The notes: a model not told the origin generated them from the letters alone. A stretch of 47,883 bases of DNA from an uncultured bacterium (GCA_902780135.1 CACZEK010000022.1:1-47883); one strand, 5' to 3'. Shown: positions 26,390-34,409, counted from the first letter of the stretch. Made by a program: numbers and translations.

Positions 26390-27308
26390 CGCGGCGCGGA
26401 AATGGTACGAGACGGCGGGCGCGCCGATGCTGGAACGCGAGTTCGGCGGCGTGGCATCGCGGATCGCCGTCGGACGCGCCGGGCACGGCTCGGAGTGCTT
26501 CGGCTACGACGACGCGGTGTCGCGCGACCACGATTATTTCACCGGGTTCCAGCTCTGGATCACCGAGGCGGACGAACGCGAATTCGGGTTCCGGCTGGAG
26601 CGCGCATACGCCCGGCTGCGGAAGGAATTCCCGCCGGACGGGGACGCGGACACGGGCAGCAGCGAGCTCGGCGACGCCGAGGACGGCGTGGTCGTGATCG
26701 GCGATTTCTACCGGCGGCATCTCGGGTTTCCCGGCGCGCCGGAGAACTGGCGCCAGTGGCTCTACACCCCGGACCATGCGTTCGCCGAGGCCACGAACGG
26801 CGCGGTGTTCCGCGACGACCTCGGCGTGTTTTCAGGCGTCCGCCGGGCGATTTTGAACGGCATACCGGAGGACGTGCGACGGAAGAAGATCGCCGCGCGC
26901 GCCGTCTTCATGGCGCAGAGCGGGCAGTACAACTACATGCGGTGTCTGCGGCACGGCGAACCCGGGGCGGCTGCGCTCGCGCTGGACGAATTCGTGCGGA
27001 ACGCCGCGCGGATGGTTTTCCTGCTGAACTGCCGGTTCGCGCCGTACTATAAATGGGTGTTCCGCGCGATGCGGGACCTGCCGAAACTCGGCGGACTCTC
27101 CGGACATCTGACCGATCTTTTGACCGCGCGCGAATCCGGCGAGGCGACGCTCGAACGGATCGAGGCGGTCTGCGCGGCCGTCGCGTCCGAACTGCGCGCA
27201 CAGGGTTTGAGCGACCGCGACGACGTTTATCTGGAGCCGCACGCGTTCGCCGTGCAGTCCGGCATCGTCGACCGCGAGATCCGCGCCCTGCACATCATGG
27301 AAGGCTGA
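26376..27308 (+). CDS. DUF4037 nucleotidyltransferase-like protein
   Basis: 310 residues from the second ATG (an ATG nine bases earlier is equally possible). The N-terminal half carries a nucleotidyltransferase-fold signature: GHGSECFGYDDAVSRDHDY has the G-S and spaced D-x-D acids that bind metal and nucleotide in this superfamily. The C-terminal half is helical and contains LLNCRFAPYYKWVFRA, typical of DUF4037. A substrate has not been established for the family. It starts inside the end of the TPR gene, so the two are coupled. Its TGA at 27306-27308 lies in a duplicated segment that belongs to the GNAT gene downstream. Confidence 0.85.
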   Translation: MRGIDAARKWYETAGAPMLEREFGGVASRIAVGRAGHGSECFGYDDAVSRDHDYFTGFQLWITEADEREFGFRLERAYARLRKEFPPDGDADTGSSELGDAEDGVVVIGDFYRRHLGFPGAPENWRQWLYTPDHAFAEATNGAVFRDDLGVFSGVRRAILNGIPEDVRRKKIAARAVFMAQSGQYNYMRCLRHGEPGAAALALDEFVRNAARMVFLLNCRFAPYYKWVFRAMRDLPKLGGLSGHLTDLLTARESGEATLERIEAVCAAVASELRAQGLSDRDDVYLEPHAFAVQSGIVDREIRALHIMEG

Positions 27309-27360
27309 ACCGCGAGACCGAATACGGCTGGTATCTGTGCCTGGACGGTGGCCGGATCGT
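27305..27360 (+). repeat. Direct repeat copy 1 of an internal GNAT segment
   Basis: Matches 27509-27564 at 52 of 56 bases. It codes in the same frame for LNRETEYGWYLCLDGGRIV, almost identical to residues inside the GNAT protein. It sits between the DUF4037 stop and the GNAT start. Confidence 0.9.
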
Positions 27361-27385
27361 GACGATCTGTTACGGGGGTAAAGAA

Positions 27386-27838
27386 TTGAACGGTTTTCAG
27401 TACATCACGTTACGGGAGCGCCCCGAATTGAAGCGGGCGGCGGCCGCATGGTTTCACCTCAAATGGGGTGTGCCGGAGGACGCGTATCTGGCGTGCATGG
27501 ACGCGTATCTGAACCGCGAGACCGAATACGGCTGGTATCTGTGTCTGGACGGAAACCGGATCGTCGGCGGGCTGGGCGTGATCGAAAACGATTTCCACGA
27601 ACGGAAAGACCTGTCGCCGAACGTGTGCGCCGTCTACACCGAGGCGGACTGCCGCGGGCGCGGCATCGCCGGGACGCTCCTGAACCTGGCGGCGGACGAC
27701 ATGAGATCGAAGGGGATCGCGCCGCTGTATCTCGTGACCGATCATGCCGGGTTTTACGAGCGGTACGACTGGGAATACCTGTGCATGGTCCGGTGCGAAG
27801 ACAAGCCGGAAACATCGCGGATGTACATTCACCGCTGA
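27386..27838 (+). CDS. GNAT-family N-acetyltransferase, likely TTG start
   Basis: 150 residues from the TTG at 27386 (NGFQYITLRERPEL). The GNAT fold marks are present: RIVGGLGVIENDFH, CAVYTEADCRGRGIAGTLL with the acetyl-CoA loop R-G-R-G-I-A, and the C-terminal YLVTDHAGFYERYDWEY. It should transfer an acetyl group to a small molecule or protein amine; the acceptor is unknown. The frame is open far upstream, without ATG near the family start; TTG with GGGGGT seven bases before it fits best. The frame upstream contains a second copy of an internal segment (27305-27360), the mark of a past duplication or deletion. It follows DUF4037 after about 77 bases, probably in one transcript. Confidence 0.82.
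   Translation: MNGFQYITLRERPELKRAAAAWFHLKWGVPEDAYLACMDAYLNRETEYGWYLCLDGNRIVGGLGVIENDFHERKDLSPNVCAVYTEADCRGRGIAGTLLNLAADDMRSKGIAPLYLVTDHAGFYERYDWEYLCMVRCEDKPETSRMYIHR
27509..27564 (+). repeat. Direct repeat copy 2, inside the GNAT gene
   Basis: Pairs with 27305-27360 at a distance of 204 bases (52 of 56 identical). Confidence 0.9.
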
Positions 27839-27847
27839 TGCCTTCCA

Positions 27848-27904
27848 TTCTCGCACAAAAAACCGTGTTTTTTCCGTTCGCGGCTTGTTTTCCCGCGCGG
27901 GCGG
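27848..27904 (+). repeat. 57-base direct repeat, left copy
   Basis: Identical over 57 bases to 29151-29207. It starts nine bases after the GNAT stop. It contains two palindromic stretches, aaaaaac-cgt-gttttttt-like and cccgcgcggg. It carries a TTGTTT box, but the -10 after it is poor (taagtt), so this copy may be a weak promoter for the Bro-N gene. Confidence 0.95.
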
Positions 27905-27951
27905 TGTAAGTTAAGAGGTAAGAAAACGACAGACAGGAAAGGTGAGATGCG

Positions 27952-28827
27952 ATGAACAAAAATGAAGATAAAAACAAGCTTGTGGTCTTTCAGGACAAGG
28001 CTATTCGGAGGACATGGCACAATGACGAGTGGTTTTTTGCTGTCGTGGATGTGGTCGCTGTCCTGACAGACAGCGTCAATCCATCTGACTACATCAAGAA
28101 ACTCCGGCATCGTGATCCCGCACTTTCGGAAGGGTGGGGACAAATTGTCACCCCCCTTTCGATCCCTACAGCCGGTGGCGTGCAAAAGATCAACTGCGCC
28201 AACATCAAGGGGCTGTTCCGCATCATCCAGTCGATCCCGTCACCGAAAGCGGAACCGTTCAAGCAGTGGCTCGCGCAGGTCGGCTATGACCGCGTGCAGG
28301 AGATCGAGAATCCCGAACTGGCGCAGGAACGCATGAAGGCGCTTTACGAGCAGAAAGGGTATCCGAAAGACTGGATCGACAAACGTCTTCGCGGCATCGC
28401 CATCCGGCAGAACCTGACGGACGAATGGAAGGAACGCGGCGTTACGGAGGAATGCGACTTCGCCATCCTGACCGCCGAGATCAGCAAGGCGACGTTCGGC
28501 ATGACTCCGTCCGCGTACAAAGAGTTCAAGGGACTGGATTCGCCCAATCAGAATCTCCGCGACCACATGACCGACCTGGAACTGATCTTCACCATGCTCG
28601 GCGAACGTGTTACGACGGAGCTTTCCCGTCAGGAGAAGCCCTCGGACATGCCCGGACATAAATCGGTCGCCAAACGCGGCGGAAAAGTCGCCGGAAACGC
28701 CCGCAGGGAAACGGAAAAAGAGCTGGGGCACTCGATCATCAGTCCGAAAAACTTCCTGCCGAACGGCGGTACGCCAGACCTGCTTTCAGGTGATGAAGAA
28801 CCGGATGATTCCGGGGAGAAAAACTGA
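27952..28827 (+). CDS. Bro-N domain protein (antirepressor / DinD-like)
   Basis: 291 residues. Residues about 9-110 form a Bro-N domain as in phage antirepressors: LVVFQDKAIRRTWHNDEWFF, AVVDVVAVLTDSVNPSDYIK, and later FKQWLAQVGYDRVQEIENP. The C-terminal half (CDFAILTAEISKATFGMTP, SYKEFKGL-like AYKEFKGLDS, LIFTMLGERVTTEL) resembles the DNA-damage-inducible protein D group. The end is basic and ends NFLPNGGTPDL. The role in DNA binding is inferred from the family. The first 60 codons are more AT-rich than neighbours, and perfect 57-base repeats flank it, so recent acquisition is likely. AGGTGAG precedes the ATG. Confidence 0.85.
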   Translation: MNKNEDKNKLVVFQDKAIRRTWHNDEWFFAVVDVVAVLTDSVNPSDYIKKLRHRDPALSEGWGQIVTPLSIPTAGGVQKINCANIKGLFRIIQSIPSPKAEPFKQWLAQVGYDRVQEIENPELAQERMKALYEQKGYPKDWIDKRLRGIAIRQNLTDEWKERGVTEECDFAILTAEISKATFGMTPSAYKEFKGLDSPNQNLRDHMTDLELIFTMLGERVTTELSRQEKPSDMPGHKSVAKRGGKVAGNARRETEKELGHSIISPKNFLPNGGTPDLLSGDEEPDDSGEKN

Positions 28828-28902
28828 CGTGACGGGTCGGAGCTTGTCAGAAATCAGGACGGATGGCATTTTGAATTGATTCCGTAACGGCGCAAGAGTG
28901 CT

Positions 28903-29085
28903 ATGATCGAGTTTATCATAAATCTCTACGAGTTCTTTTGCCGGTGGGTTCTTTATACCGTTATCCCGCTTTTGCTCATTTATCTTTTTCTGCACCGTCT
29001 TACGCGGCATTTCGGCACGAGGAATATCATCGACGAATACGTGATCCTGGTTATGGAATGGATCCGGGACGTATTCCGGGATTGA
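28903..29085 (+). CDS. Small membrane protein (uncertain)
   Basis: 60 residues with one strong hydrophobic helix (about 11-31, FFCRWVLYTVIPLLLIYLF) and a charged tail with HRLTRHFG and a C-terminal amphipathic helix. The ribosome binding site is weak (aagag). It lies between the Bro-N gene and the right 57-base repeat, so it may be cargo of the same insertion. It could also be chance; no family is recognised. Confidence 0.45.
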   Translation: MIEFIINLYEFFCRWVLYTVIPLLLIYLFLHRLTRHFGTRNIIDEYVILVMEWIRDVFRD

Positions 29086-29150
29086 CCGCGGTTGTAAAAC
29101 GTCTCCCGTGTTTAAGCTCAGGCGCACGCATCGCAACGGAGACAGTGGTT

Positions 29151-29207
29151 TTCTCGCACAAAAAACCGTGTTTTTTCCGTTCGCGGCTTGTTTTCCCGCG
29201 CGGGCGG
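29151..29207 (+). repeat. 57-base direct repeat, right copy
   Basis: Identical to 27848-27904. Here the sequence runs into TATATT, forming a full promoter for the TPM gene. Confidence 0.95.
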
Positions 29208-29216
29208 GATTATATT
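29188..29216 (+). promoter_or_regulatory. Promoter of the double-TPM gene
   Basis: TTGTTT (29188-29193, inside the repeat), 17-base spacer, TATATT (29211-29216), about 100 bases upstream of the ATG. Confidence 0.72.
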
Positions 29217-29319
29217 AGAGAAATACGGTCGGATGTCCGCGCATGTTTCGTTCGCGCGTCCGCCGTAACGACCCGGCTTTTTCATCAAATTCAACCATAT
29301 CCCAAACGCGCAGATCATC

Positions 29320-31374
29320 ATGGATAAACAGAACGCAACCCCCGCTCCCGCCGCTCCCTCCGCCCCGGCAAAACCCGTTCCCGCCGCGAAATCGAAGATC
29401 GCAGCCGTATTCGACCCCGAAGCGAAATACGGTCCCGTCTTCGAAAACCCGCAGAAGCCGAAAGCGCGCCTGCCGCGGTTCGGATGCTTCTGGATCTACT
29501 TCATCTTCCTGTTCTTCGCCATGGCGCTCGCGACGGGCTACTATCACTCCGTGGGCGAGGTGGCGACGACGTTCGAGACGCCGGAAGGAGCCGTCACGGT
29601 CTCCGACCCGGAGGGCGTGCTGCTCGAGGACGACCAGACGAAGCTGGAATCTCTCGCGGGCGAGATCGCGAAGCTCGCGGACTGCAGTGTGGCGCTGATG
29701 TTCATTGACGAACGGTTCGCCGGCCCGAAGGACGTGTTCGACCAGATCGCGGCGGACTGGGCGCCGGGGAAGGGCGTGCTGCTGGTGCAGGACGTCCGCG
29801 GCACGTCGGTCCGGTTCGGCCTCATCGGCGGCGGATGGCGTCTCGCCGACTGGGATATTGACGCGGTCAGGAAGGAAGCCGGCAAATACAGGGGCCAGGA
29901 ACGCGGCGCGAAGGCGGCCGCTCTGCTGGAACGCCTGAAACATTCCATCCAGACGGCGGCGAAACTCCCCGCGACGGCGGAGAACGCCGATCCGCAGGCG
30001 TCGCGGCAGCCGGGCGCATCGGTTCCGGCGAAGAATCCCGCCAACATGACCGACGAGGAACTCGAAAAGCTGATGGACGCGGAGGACAAGGCGGCGGAAG
30101 CCGCGCTCGACGCCGAGCTTGACGACGAGGATTTCGAGGATGACGAAGAAACCGTCGGGATGAGAGCCTACGCCGAGAAGAACAAGGGCGGGAACAGCGG
30201 CGGCATCCTGTACTCCTCGATCACGGGGCGCGGCGGGGAAGGCTCCCCGATGCGCTATACGATCGTCTTCCTGGGGATCTGCGCCCTCGTGGCGGTGATC
30301 TCCCTCAAAAACGGCAAAAGCCAGCGCGCCCGCGACCTGAAGAAAGGGCCGGAGACCCTGGCGGCTTACAAGAAGAAATACGCGACCAACAAACGGCTTC
30401 TGCTGACCGACACCAACGAATTCGACGACAAGAAGTGGTACCGCAACAAGTATCTGCGGATCATCGCCATCGTGCTCGGCATCCTCCAGGGCATCGCGTT
30501 CGTCTCCTCCACGCTGAACGAGCCGGTGGAGAAGGACGTCCCGCGCCCCGAGAACAGCCTGATCCCCGCCGCGCCGCTGGACGGCTGGCGGATCGTCGAC
30601 AAGGCGGCGGTGTTCGGCGAGGACGGCACGGCGAAGCTCGCGGCCGCGATCGGCCATCTGGAGGCGCAGACCGGGGGCGAGATGATGGTGCTCACGGTGC
30701 CGACCATCGGAATGGCGTCCATTGAGGACTTCGGGCTCGAAACCGCCTCGAAGTGGAAGATCGGCAAGGCGGGCGAGGACAACGGCGCGCTGCTGGTGCT
30801 CGCCATCAACGACCACAGGTCGCGCCTGGAGATCGGCTACGGCTGGGAAGGGGCGGTCAACGACGCCCGCGCGGGCGACATCCTCCGCGAGATCGTGCCG
30901 GAACTTCAGGCGGAACAATACGCCGAGGCGGCGATCAAGGCGGTGCAGAAAGTCGAGTTCTTCGTGACGGGCGTCCGTCAGGAAAGCGTGACCGTGGAGT
31001 CCGGCCGTCCCCAGACCACCGCGCCGCAGACCGCCTATGTGCCGCAGGTGCGCGAATATCCCGCCATCGCCTACACGCAGCCGGGACACGACCCGCGCAT
31101 CCTGAACGCCTCGGATTCCCTGTGGGGCGCGATCGGCGTCTTCGGATGCCTGTTCGCCATTCTGCTCGCCTACTGGGGCCGCATCGTCGGGACGTCCGTC
31201 CCGCATCTGGTCATCGTCGACCCGACCGCGGTCCACTATTCTTCCAGTTCCGGCGGCGGTTCGTCGAGTTCCTCCCGTTCGTCGGGCTCGTCCCGTTCGT
31301 ACTCCAGCAGCTCCCACTCTTCGGGCGGGGGCGGCGGTTCGTTCGGAGGCGGCGGCGCATCCGGCCGCTGGTAA
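29320..31374 (+). CDS. Membrane protein with two TPM domains
   Basis: 684 residues. A Pro/Ala-rich cytoplasmic start, one TM helix (about 53-72, FGCFWIYFIFLFFAMALATG), a degenerate TPM domain (about 90-225), an acidic stretch (MDAEDKAAEAALDAELDDED), TM helices near 310-325 and 388-408, a second, more typical TPM domain (about 430-570, WRIVDKAAVFGEDGTAKL, NGALLVLAINDHRSRLEIGYG), another TM helix (about 598-622) and a Ser/Gly tail ending GGSFGGGGASGRW. The tail pattern is standard for membrane TPM proteins. TPM domains occur in photosystem II repair and in bacterial envelope proteins; a function here is unknown. The ATG at 29320 lacks a clear SD. It is a single gene ended by a good terminator. 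Confidence 0.85.
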   Translation: MDKQNATPAPAAPSAPAKPVPAAKSKIAAVFDPEAKYGPVFENPQKPKARLPRFGCFWIYFIFLFFAMALATGYYHSVGEVATTFETPEGAVTVSDPEGVLLEDDQTKLESLAGEIAKLADCSVALMFIDERFAGPKDVFDQIAADWAPGKGVLLVQDVRGTSVRFGLIGGGWRLADWDIDAVRKEAGKYRGQERGAKAAALLERLKHSIQTAAKLPATAENADPQASRQPGASVPAKNPANMTDEELEKLMDAEDKAAEAALDAELDDEDFEDDEETVGMRAYAEKNKGGNSGGILYSSITGRGGEGSPMRYTIVFLGICALVAVISLKNGKSQRARDLKKGPETLAAYKKKYATNKRLLLTDTNEFDDKKWYRNKYLRIIAIVLGILQGIAFVSSTLNEPVEKDVPRPENSLIPAAPLDGWRIVDKAAVFGEDGTAKLAAAIGHLEAQTGGEMMVLTVPTIGMASIEDFGLETASKWKIGKAGEDNGALLVLAINDHRSRLEIGYGWEGAVNDARAGDILREIVPELQAEQYAEAAIKAVQKVEFFVTGVRQESVTVESGRPQTTAPQTAYVPQVREYPAIAYTQPGHDPRILNASDSLWGAIGVFGCLFAILLAYWGRIVGTSVPHLVIVDPTAVHYSSSSGGGSSSSSRSSGSSRSYSSSSHSSGGGGGSFGGGGASGRW

Positions 31375-31389
31375 AACCTTCAAACATGC

Positions 31390-31427
31390 ACGCGGGCGCA
31401 TCCACTCCGATGCCGTCCGCGTTTTTT
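31390..31427 (+). terminator. Rho-independent terminator
   Basis: Stem acgcgggcgcat / atgccgtccgcgt (one mismatch, one bulge) followed by six T. It ends the TPM gene. Confidence 0.85.
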
Positions 31428-31461
31428 GTTTGTTTTGTTTGAAAGAAAACGCCGTTCCCGT

Positions 31462-31490
31462 TTGCATTTTCGCGCGTGCCGTGGTATGTT
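31462..31490 (+). promoter_or_regulatory. Sigma70-type promoter of the lipocalin gene
   Basis: TTGCAT (31462-31467), 17-base spacer, TATGTT (31485-31490), about 78 bases upstream of the ATG. Confidence 0.72.
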
Positions 31491-31567
31491 ATGCCGGGAG
31501 CAGGGGGCGCGTCCGGGCGGACGACGTCTCCGCCGTACGATCAACAAACAGAAAGAGGGGAAAGACC

Positions 31568-32098
31568 ATGAAACATTTTCTGATCAGCGGGATCGTGTCG
31601 TCGATTGCGGCGGCGCTGACCGGGTGCGCGACCACGTCGGACATCGCGGCGGTGCAGAACTTCGAACCGGACCGCTACATGGGGACCTGGTACGAGGTCG
31701 CGCGCCTGCCGCATTATTTCGAACGCGGCATGGACGAGGTGAGGGCGCAGTACACGCTGAATGACGACGGCACGATCCGGGTCGTGAACAGCGGCGTGAA
31801 GGACGGCAAGCCGAAATCCATCACGGGGAAGGCGAAGCTCAAGCACCCGGACGCGAAGCCGCAGACCGGCGAATTGCGCGTGTCGTTCTTCTGGCCCTTC
31901 TACTCCGACTACCGCGTGATCGAGCTGGCGCCGGATTACAGCTATGCCGTCGTGACAGCCGGAAGCCGGGATTATCTGTGGGTGCTGGCGCGCAAACCGA
32001 CGATGGAGAAGGCGCAGCTGGACGCCGTCCTGGACCGCGCGAAGGGACACGGGTTCGACCTCGGCGAGCTGGAATATCCGCGTCCCGCCACGGATTGA
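31568..32098 (+). CDS. blc: Lipocalin lipoprotein (Blc-like)
   Basis: 176 residues. Lipoprotein signal with the lipobox LTGC (Cys18), so the mature protein is lipid-anchored in an envelope membrane. The lipocalin core starts with FEPDRYMGTWYEVARLPHYFERG, the G-x-W signature, and continues with QYTLNDDGTIRVVNSG and the closing strand YDYLWV-like RDYLWVLARKP. Bacterial lipocalins bind fatty acids or lysolipids and help in membrane stress; the ligand is not readable. AGAGGGGAAAGACC precedes the ATG. Longer upstream frame parts are not used because the signal fits this start. Confidence 0.92.
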   Translation: MKHFLISGIVSSIAAALTGCATTSDIAAVQNFEPDRYMGTWYEVARLPHYFERGMDEVRAQYTLNDDGTIRVVNSGVKDGKPKSITGKAKLKHPDAKPQTGELRVSFFWPFYSDYRVIELAPDYSYAVVTAGSRDYLWVLARKPTMEKAQLDAVLDRAKGHGFDLGELEYPRPATD

Positions 32099-32157
32099 CG
32101 CGCAGCGGGCGGCTGCGGAGGAACTGGGCTTCCCCGGCGCAAAATAAGAGAAAAGAT

Positions 32158-32198
32158 CGTTTCCGGGACTTGACATCCGCCCGGAAACGGGATATACT
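32158..32198 (+). promoter_or_regulatory. Promoter with a perfect inverted repeat around the -35 box
   Basis: TTGACA (32170-32175), 17-base spacer, TATACT (32193-32198). Perfect 10-base arms cgtttccggg (32158-32167) and cccggaaacg (32180-32189) flank the -35 box, 12 bases apart. This is a good operator candidate for the DUF1232-DUF1294 pair. Confidence 0.8.
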
Positions 32199-32263
32199 TA
32201 TACGAATAAACTCTTATCTCTTTATGTGCCCGGAATCAAGCCGGGCCAACCGACGGAGCGGAC

Positions 32264-32659
32264 ATGGACGAGCTGAATCAAAACGACCGGGAAAGAATCC
32301 ACAAGACATTCGAATACGGGACGAACGGCTTCACGGAAGACGATCTGGAAAAGGTCCGGGCGGAAGGCGACGCCGCGGAGGAGAAATCGCAATACCTCGG
32401 CGACCAGCAAGGGTCCTTCTCGGTCCTCTGGGGCATGCTTCATGACTACTGGTCAGGGGAGTATAAAGCCGTTCCCTGGAAGTTCCTGGCGGCGACCGGA
32501 TTCGCCGTGACCTACCTCGTTTCCCCGCTCGACATCGTCCCGGACTTCATCCCGCTCGTCGGGTTCGTGGACGACGCCACGGTCTTCGCGCTGGTCGTAT
32601 CCGCGTACAACTCGGAGCTCGACGCGTACAGGAAGTGGAAGAAAGAGCGGAAGAACTGA
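32264..32659 (+). CDS. DUF1232 (YkvA-like) membrane protein
   Basis: 131 residues. The C-terminal half carries the DUF1232 signature FAVTYLVSPLDIVPDFIPLV followed by GFVDDATVF, with one or two membrane-associated helices. The N-terminal 60 residues are charged and predicted soluble. The role of the family is not established. GGAG lies before the ATG. Two bases separate it from the DUF1294 gene, so the two are co-transcribed from the promoter at 32158-32198. Confidence 0.9.
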   Translation: MDELNQNDRERIHKTFEYGTNGFTEDDLEKVRAEGDAAEEKSQYLGDQQGSFSVLWGMLHDYWSGEYKAVPWKFLAATGFAVTYLVSPLDIVPDFIPLVGFVDDATVFALVVSAYNSELDAYRKWKKERKN

Positions 32660-32661
32660 CC

Positions 32662-33165
32662 ATGCCGGACGCAAGAGACCGCGGCCGTCCGGCGAAAAGG
32701 ACGTCTCCGCCCCGCCGGAACAGAGAAAGCGGACTGGAGAAAGCGAAGAGGAAACTGCCGTTTCCCGCCCGTCTGGCGTGCTTCTGGCCGCTTGCGGTCG
32801 TCCCCGGGCTGACCGTCTCGCTCGCGCTGGATCAGGCGATCCCCGGGGTCGCCCTCGCGTTCGTATGCAACAGCCTGCTCACGGTCCTGTTCTACCGGGA
32901 GGACAAGCGTCTGGCGGAACAGCAGAACTGGCGGATCCCGGAATACTATCTGCACCTCTGGGAGCTGCTCTGCGGCTGGCCGGGGGCATTGTACGCGCAG
33001 GCGCGGTTCCGCCACAAATGGAAAAAGCTTTCCTATATGGCGGTCTTCTGGCTGTACGTCGTCCTGAACGTGCTTGGCGTGTGTTATCTGGTCTGTCCCG
33101 GCACGACGAAGGAAGCCGCCTCGGGCCTGCTGGATCTGCTCCGGGAACTCCTGAACACCCGGTGA
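32662..33165 (+). CDS. DUF1294 membrane protein
   Basis: 167 residues. A basic N-terminal stretch is followed by hydrophobic helices at about 33-52 and 58-76, the DUF1294 signature WRIPEYYLHLWELLCGWPGA and AQARFRHKWKKLSYMAVF, and another helix near 126-145. Function unknown. Second gene of the pair with DUF1232; the start codon follows the DUF1232 stop by two bases with GGAAG upstream. Confidence 0.88.
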   Translation: MPDARDRGRPAKRTSPPRRNRESGLEKAKRKLPFPARLACFWPLAVVPGLTVSLALDQAIPGVALAFVCNSLLTVLFYREDKRLAEQQNWRIPEYYLHLWELLCGWPGALYAQARFRHKWKKLSYMAVFWLYVVLNVLGVCYLVCPGTTKEAASGLLDLLRELLNTR

Positions 33166-33199
33166 AACCGGGCGCGCCGGGGGCAAGGGGGCGATTTCT

Positions 33200-34324
33200 T
33201 TACTTCCTGCCGGACTTGACCGTCCTCGCGGGAACGGCTTTCCTTGCTGCGGATGCGGCTTTCTTTGGCTTCGGCGCTTTTGCCGGGGAGGGCGGCGGAG
33301 GCGGCGGCACGACGGCGGCAGGCTTTGCCTGAGCCGTTTTCTGCGGTTCCGGCTCCGCGGGCGCGTCCTTCGGCTGGTAGCGTTTGACGCCGCGCGGGTT
33401 CAGCGGATTGATCGCGCTGGGCGGGTAGCCGAGCTTCTGGTGGAATTGCTTCGAGAAGAAGAACTGGTCCTTGTAGCCGAGATTGAACGCCGTTTCCTTC
33501 ACGCTCACGCCGCGCATGAGCATGTTCACCGCCTCCTCCATGCGGCACTGGATCTGGTATTCGCCGATGTTGTGCCCCATCACGCGCATGAAATGCTGGC
33601 GCAGGGAGGGATAGCTGAGCGGGAGATCCTTCAGCAGTTCGGGCAGGGAACGGTTGTCCGTGAGGTTTTCGAGGATGATCTTCTTGATCTCGGAGGTGAT
33701 GCGGTCGGAGAAATCCTCGCGGCGGCTCTTCAGCAGTTTCGTGATGAGCGCGAACATCTCCAGCGGGATCTTCGACTGGTTCGTCTCGTTGTTCATGAAC
33801 GAGATGAAGTCGAAGCACTCGTTGAGGAGCGCGAGCGAGAGGTCGATGTCGCGCACCGGCGTCTGCGTGTTGACGCAGAAGACGTGCCTGCACATGGAGT
33901 AGACCCATTTGTCGTCCTGGCCGGGCATGTTCTTCAGCTTCAGATACCCTTCGCGTTTCTCGTCCAGCTCCATGTGGTCGTGCGGGATCGCCCCGCCGTA
34001 GTCCGCCGGATCGTCGCTCATGAAATGACAGGACATGTAGAACTCCAGCCAGCGGCTGTTCTCCTCGATGAACGTGGCGTGCTTGCGGTGCGGGATGCGG
34101 AAAAACAGCTTGCCGGGCATCAGGGGGTATTCCGTGCCGTCCTCGTCGACGTACGTGCCGTGTCCGCGGAGCACGACCGAGACGGAAAAGAGCGGGAAGG
34201 AGCCGCCCTGCCAATCGATCGTGGTGTTTTCTTTTTTGAGGATGCCGGTGGAAAAGACGTCGCGGCCGATCGTGCGGAAGATGCCGCTGTATTCGCGGTC
34301 GAATTTTTTCGGAAGTTCAAACAT
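33200..34324 (-). CDS. AraC-family regulator with Lys/Pro/Ala tail
   Basis: 374 residues. The N-terminal half is a cupin-like sensor (VSVVLRGHGTYVDEDG, MPGKLFFRIPHRKHATF). Residues about 215-305 hold the paired helix-turn-helix of AraC/XylS proteins (LPLSYPSLRQHFMRVMGHNI, EEAVNMLMRGVSVKETAFNL, GYKDQFFFSKQFHQKLGYPP). A disordered tail from about 312 is rich in Pro, Ala and Lys (PPPPPPSPAKAPKPKKAASA) and looks like histone H1; it may add non-specific DNA contact. Such regulators usually control carbohydrate uptake genes near them; none of the neighbours gives a target. It has its own promoter at 34410-34437 and converges with the DUF1294 gene. Confidence 0.9.
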   Translation of the reverse strand: MFELPKKFDREYSGIFRTIGRDVFSTGILKKENTTIDWQGGSFPLFSVSVVLRGHGTYVDEDGTEYPLMPGKLFFRIPHRKHATFIEENSRWLEFYMSCHFMSDDPADYGGAIPHDHMELDEKREGYLKLKNMPGQDDKWVYSMCRHVFCVNTQTPVRDIDLSLALLNECFDFISFMNNETNQSKIPLEMFALITKLLKSRREDFSDRITSEIKKIILENLTDNRSLPELLKDLPLSYPSLRQHFMRVMGHNIGEYQIQCRMEEAVNMLMRGVSVKETAFNLGYKDQFFFSKQFHQKLGYPPSAINPLNPRGVKRYQPKDAPAEPEPQKTAQAKPAAVVPPPPPPSPAKAPKPKKAASAARKAVPARTVKSGRK

Positions 34325-34409
34325 AACAAAAGTTCATGATGATCGCATGTGTTTCCCGAACGGCGTCCGGCGACCGGCGGCGCGCCGTTCATCTTGCTTG
34401 CTATGACAT

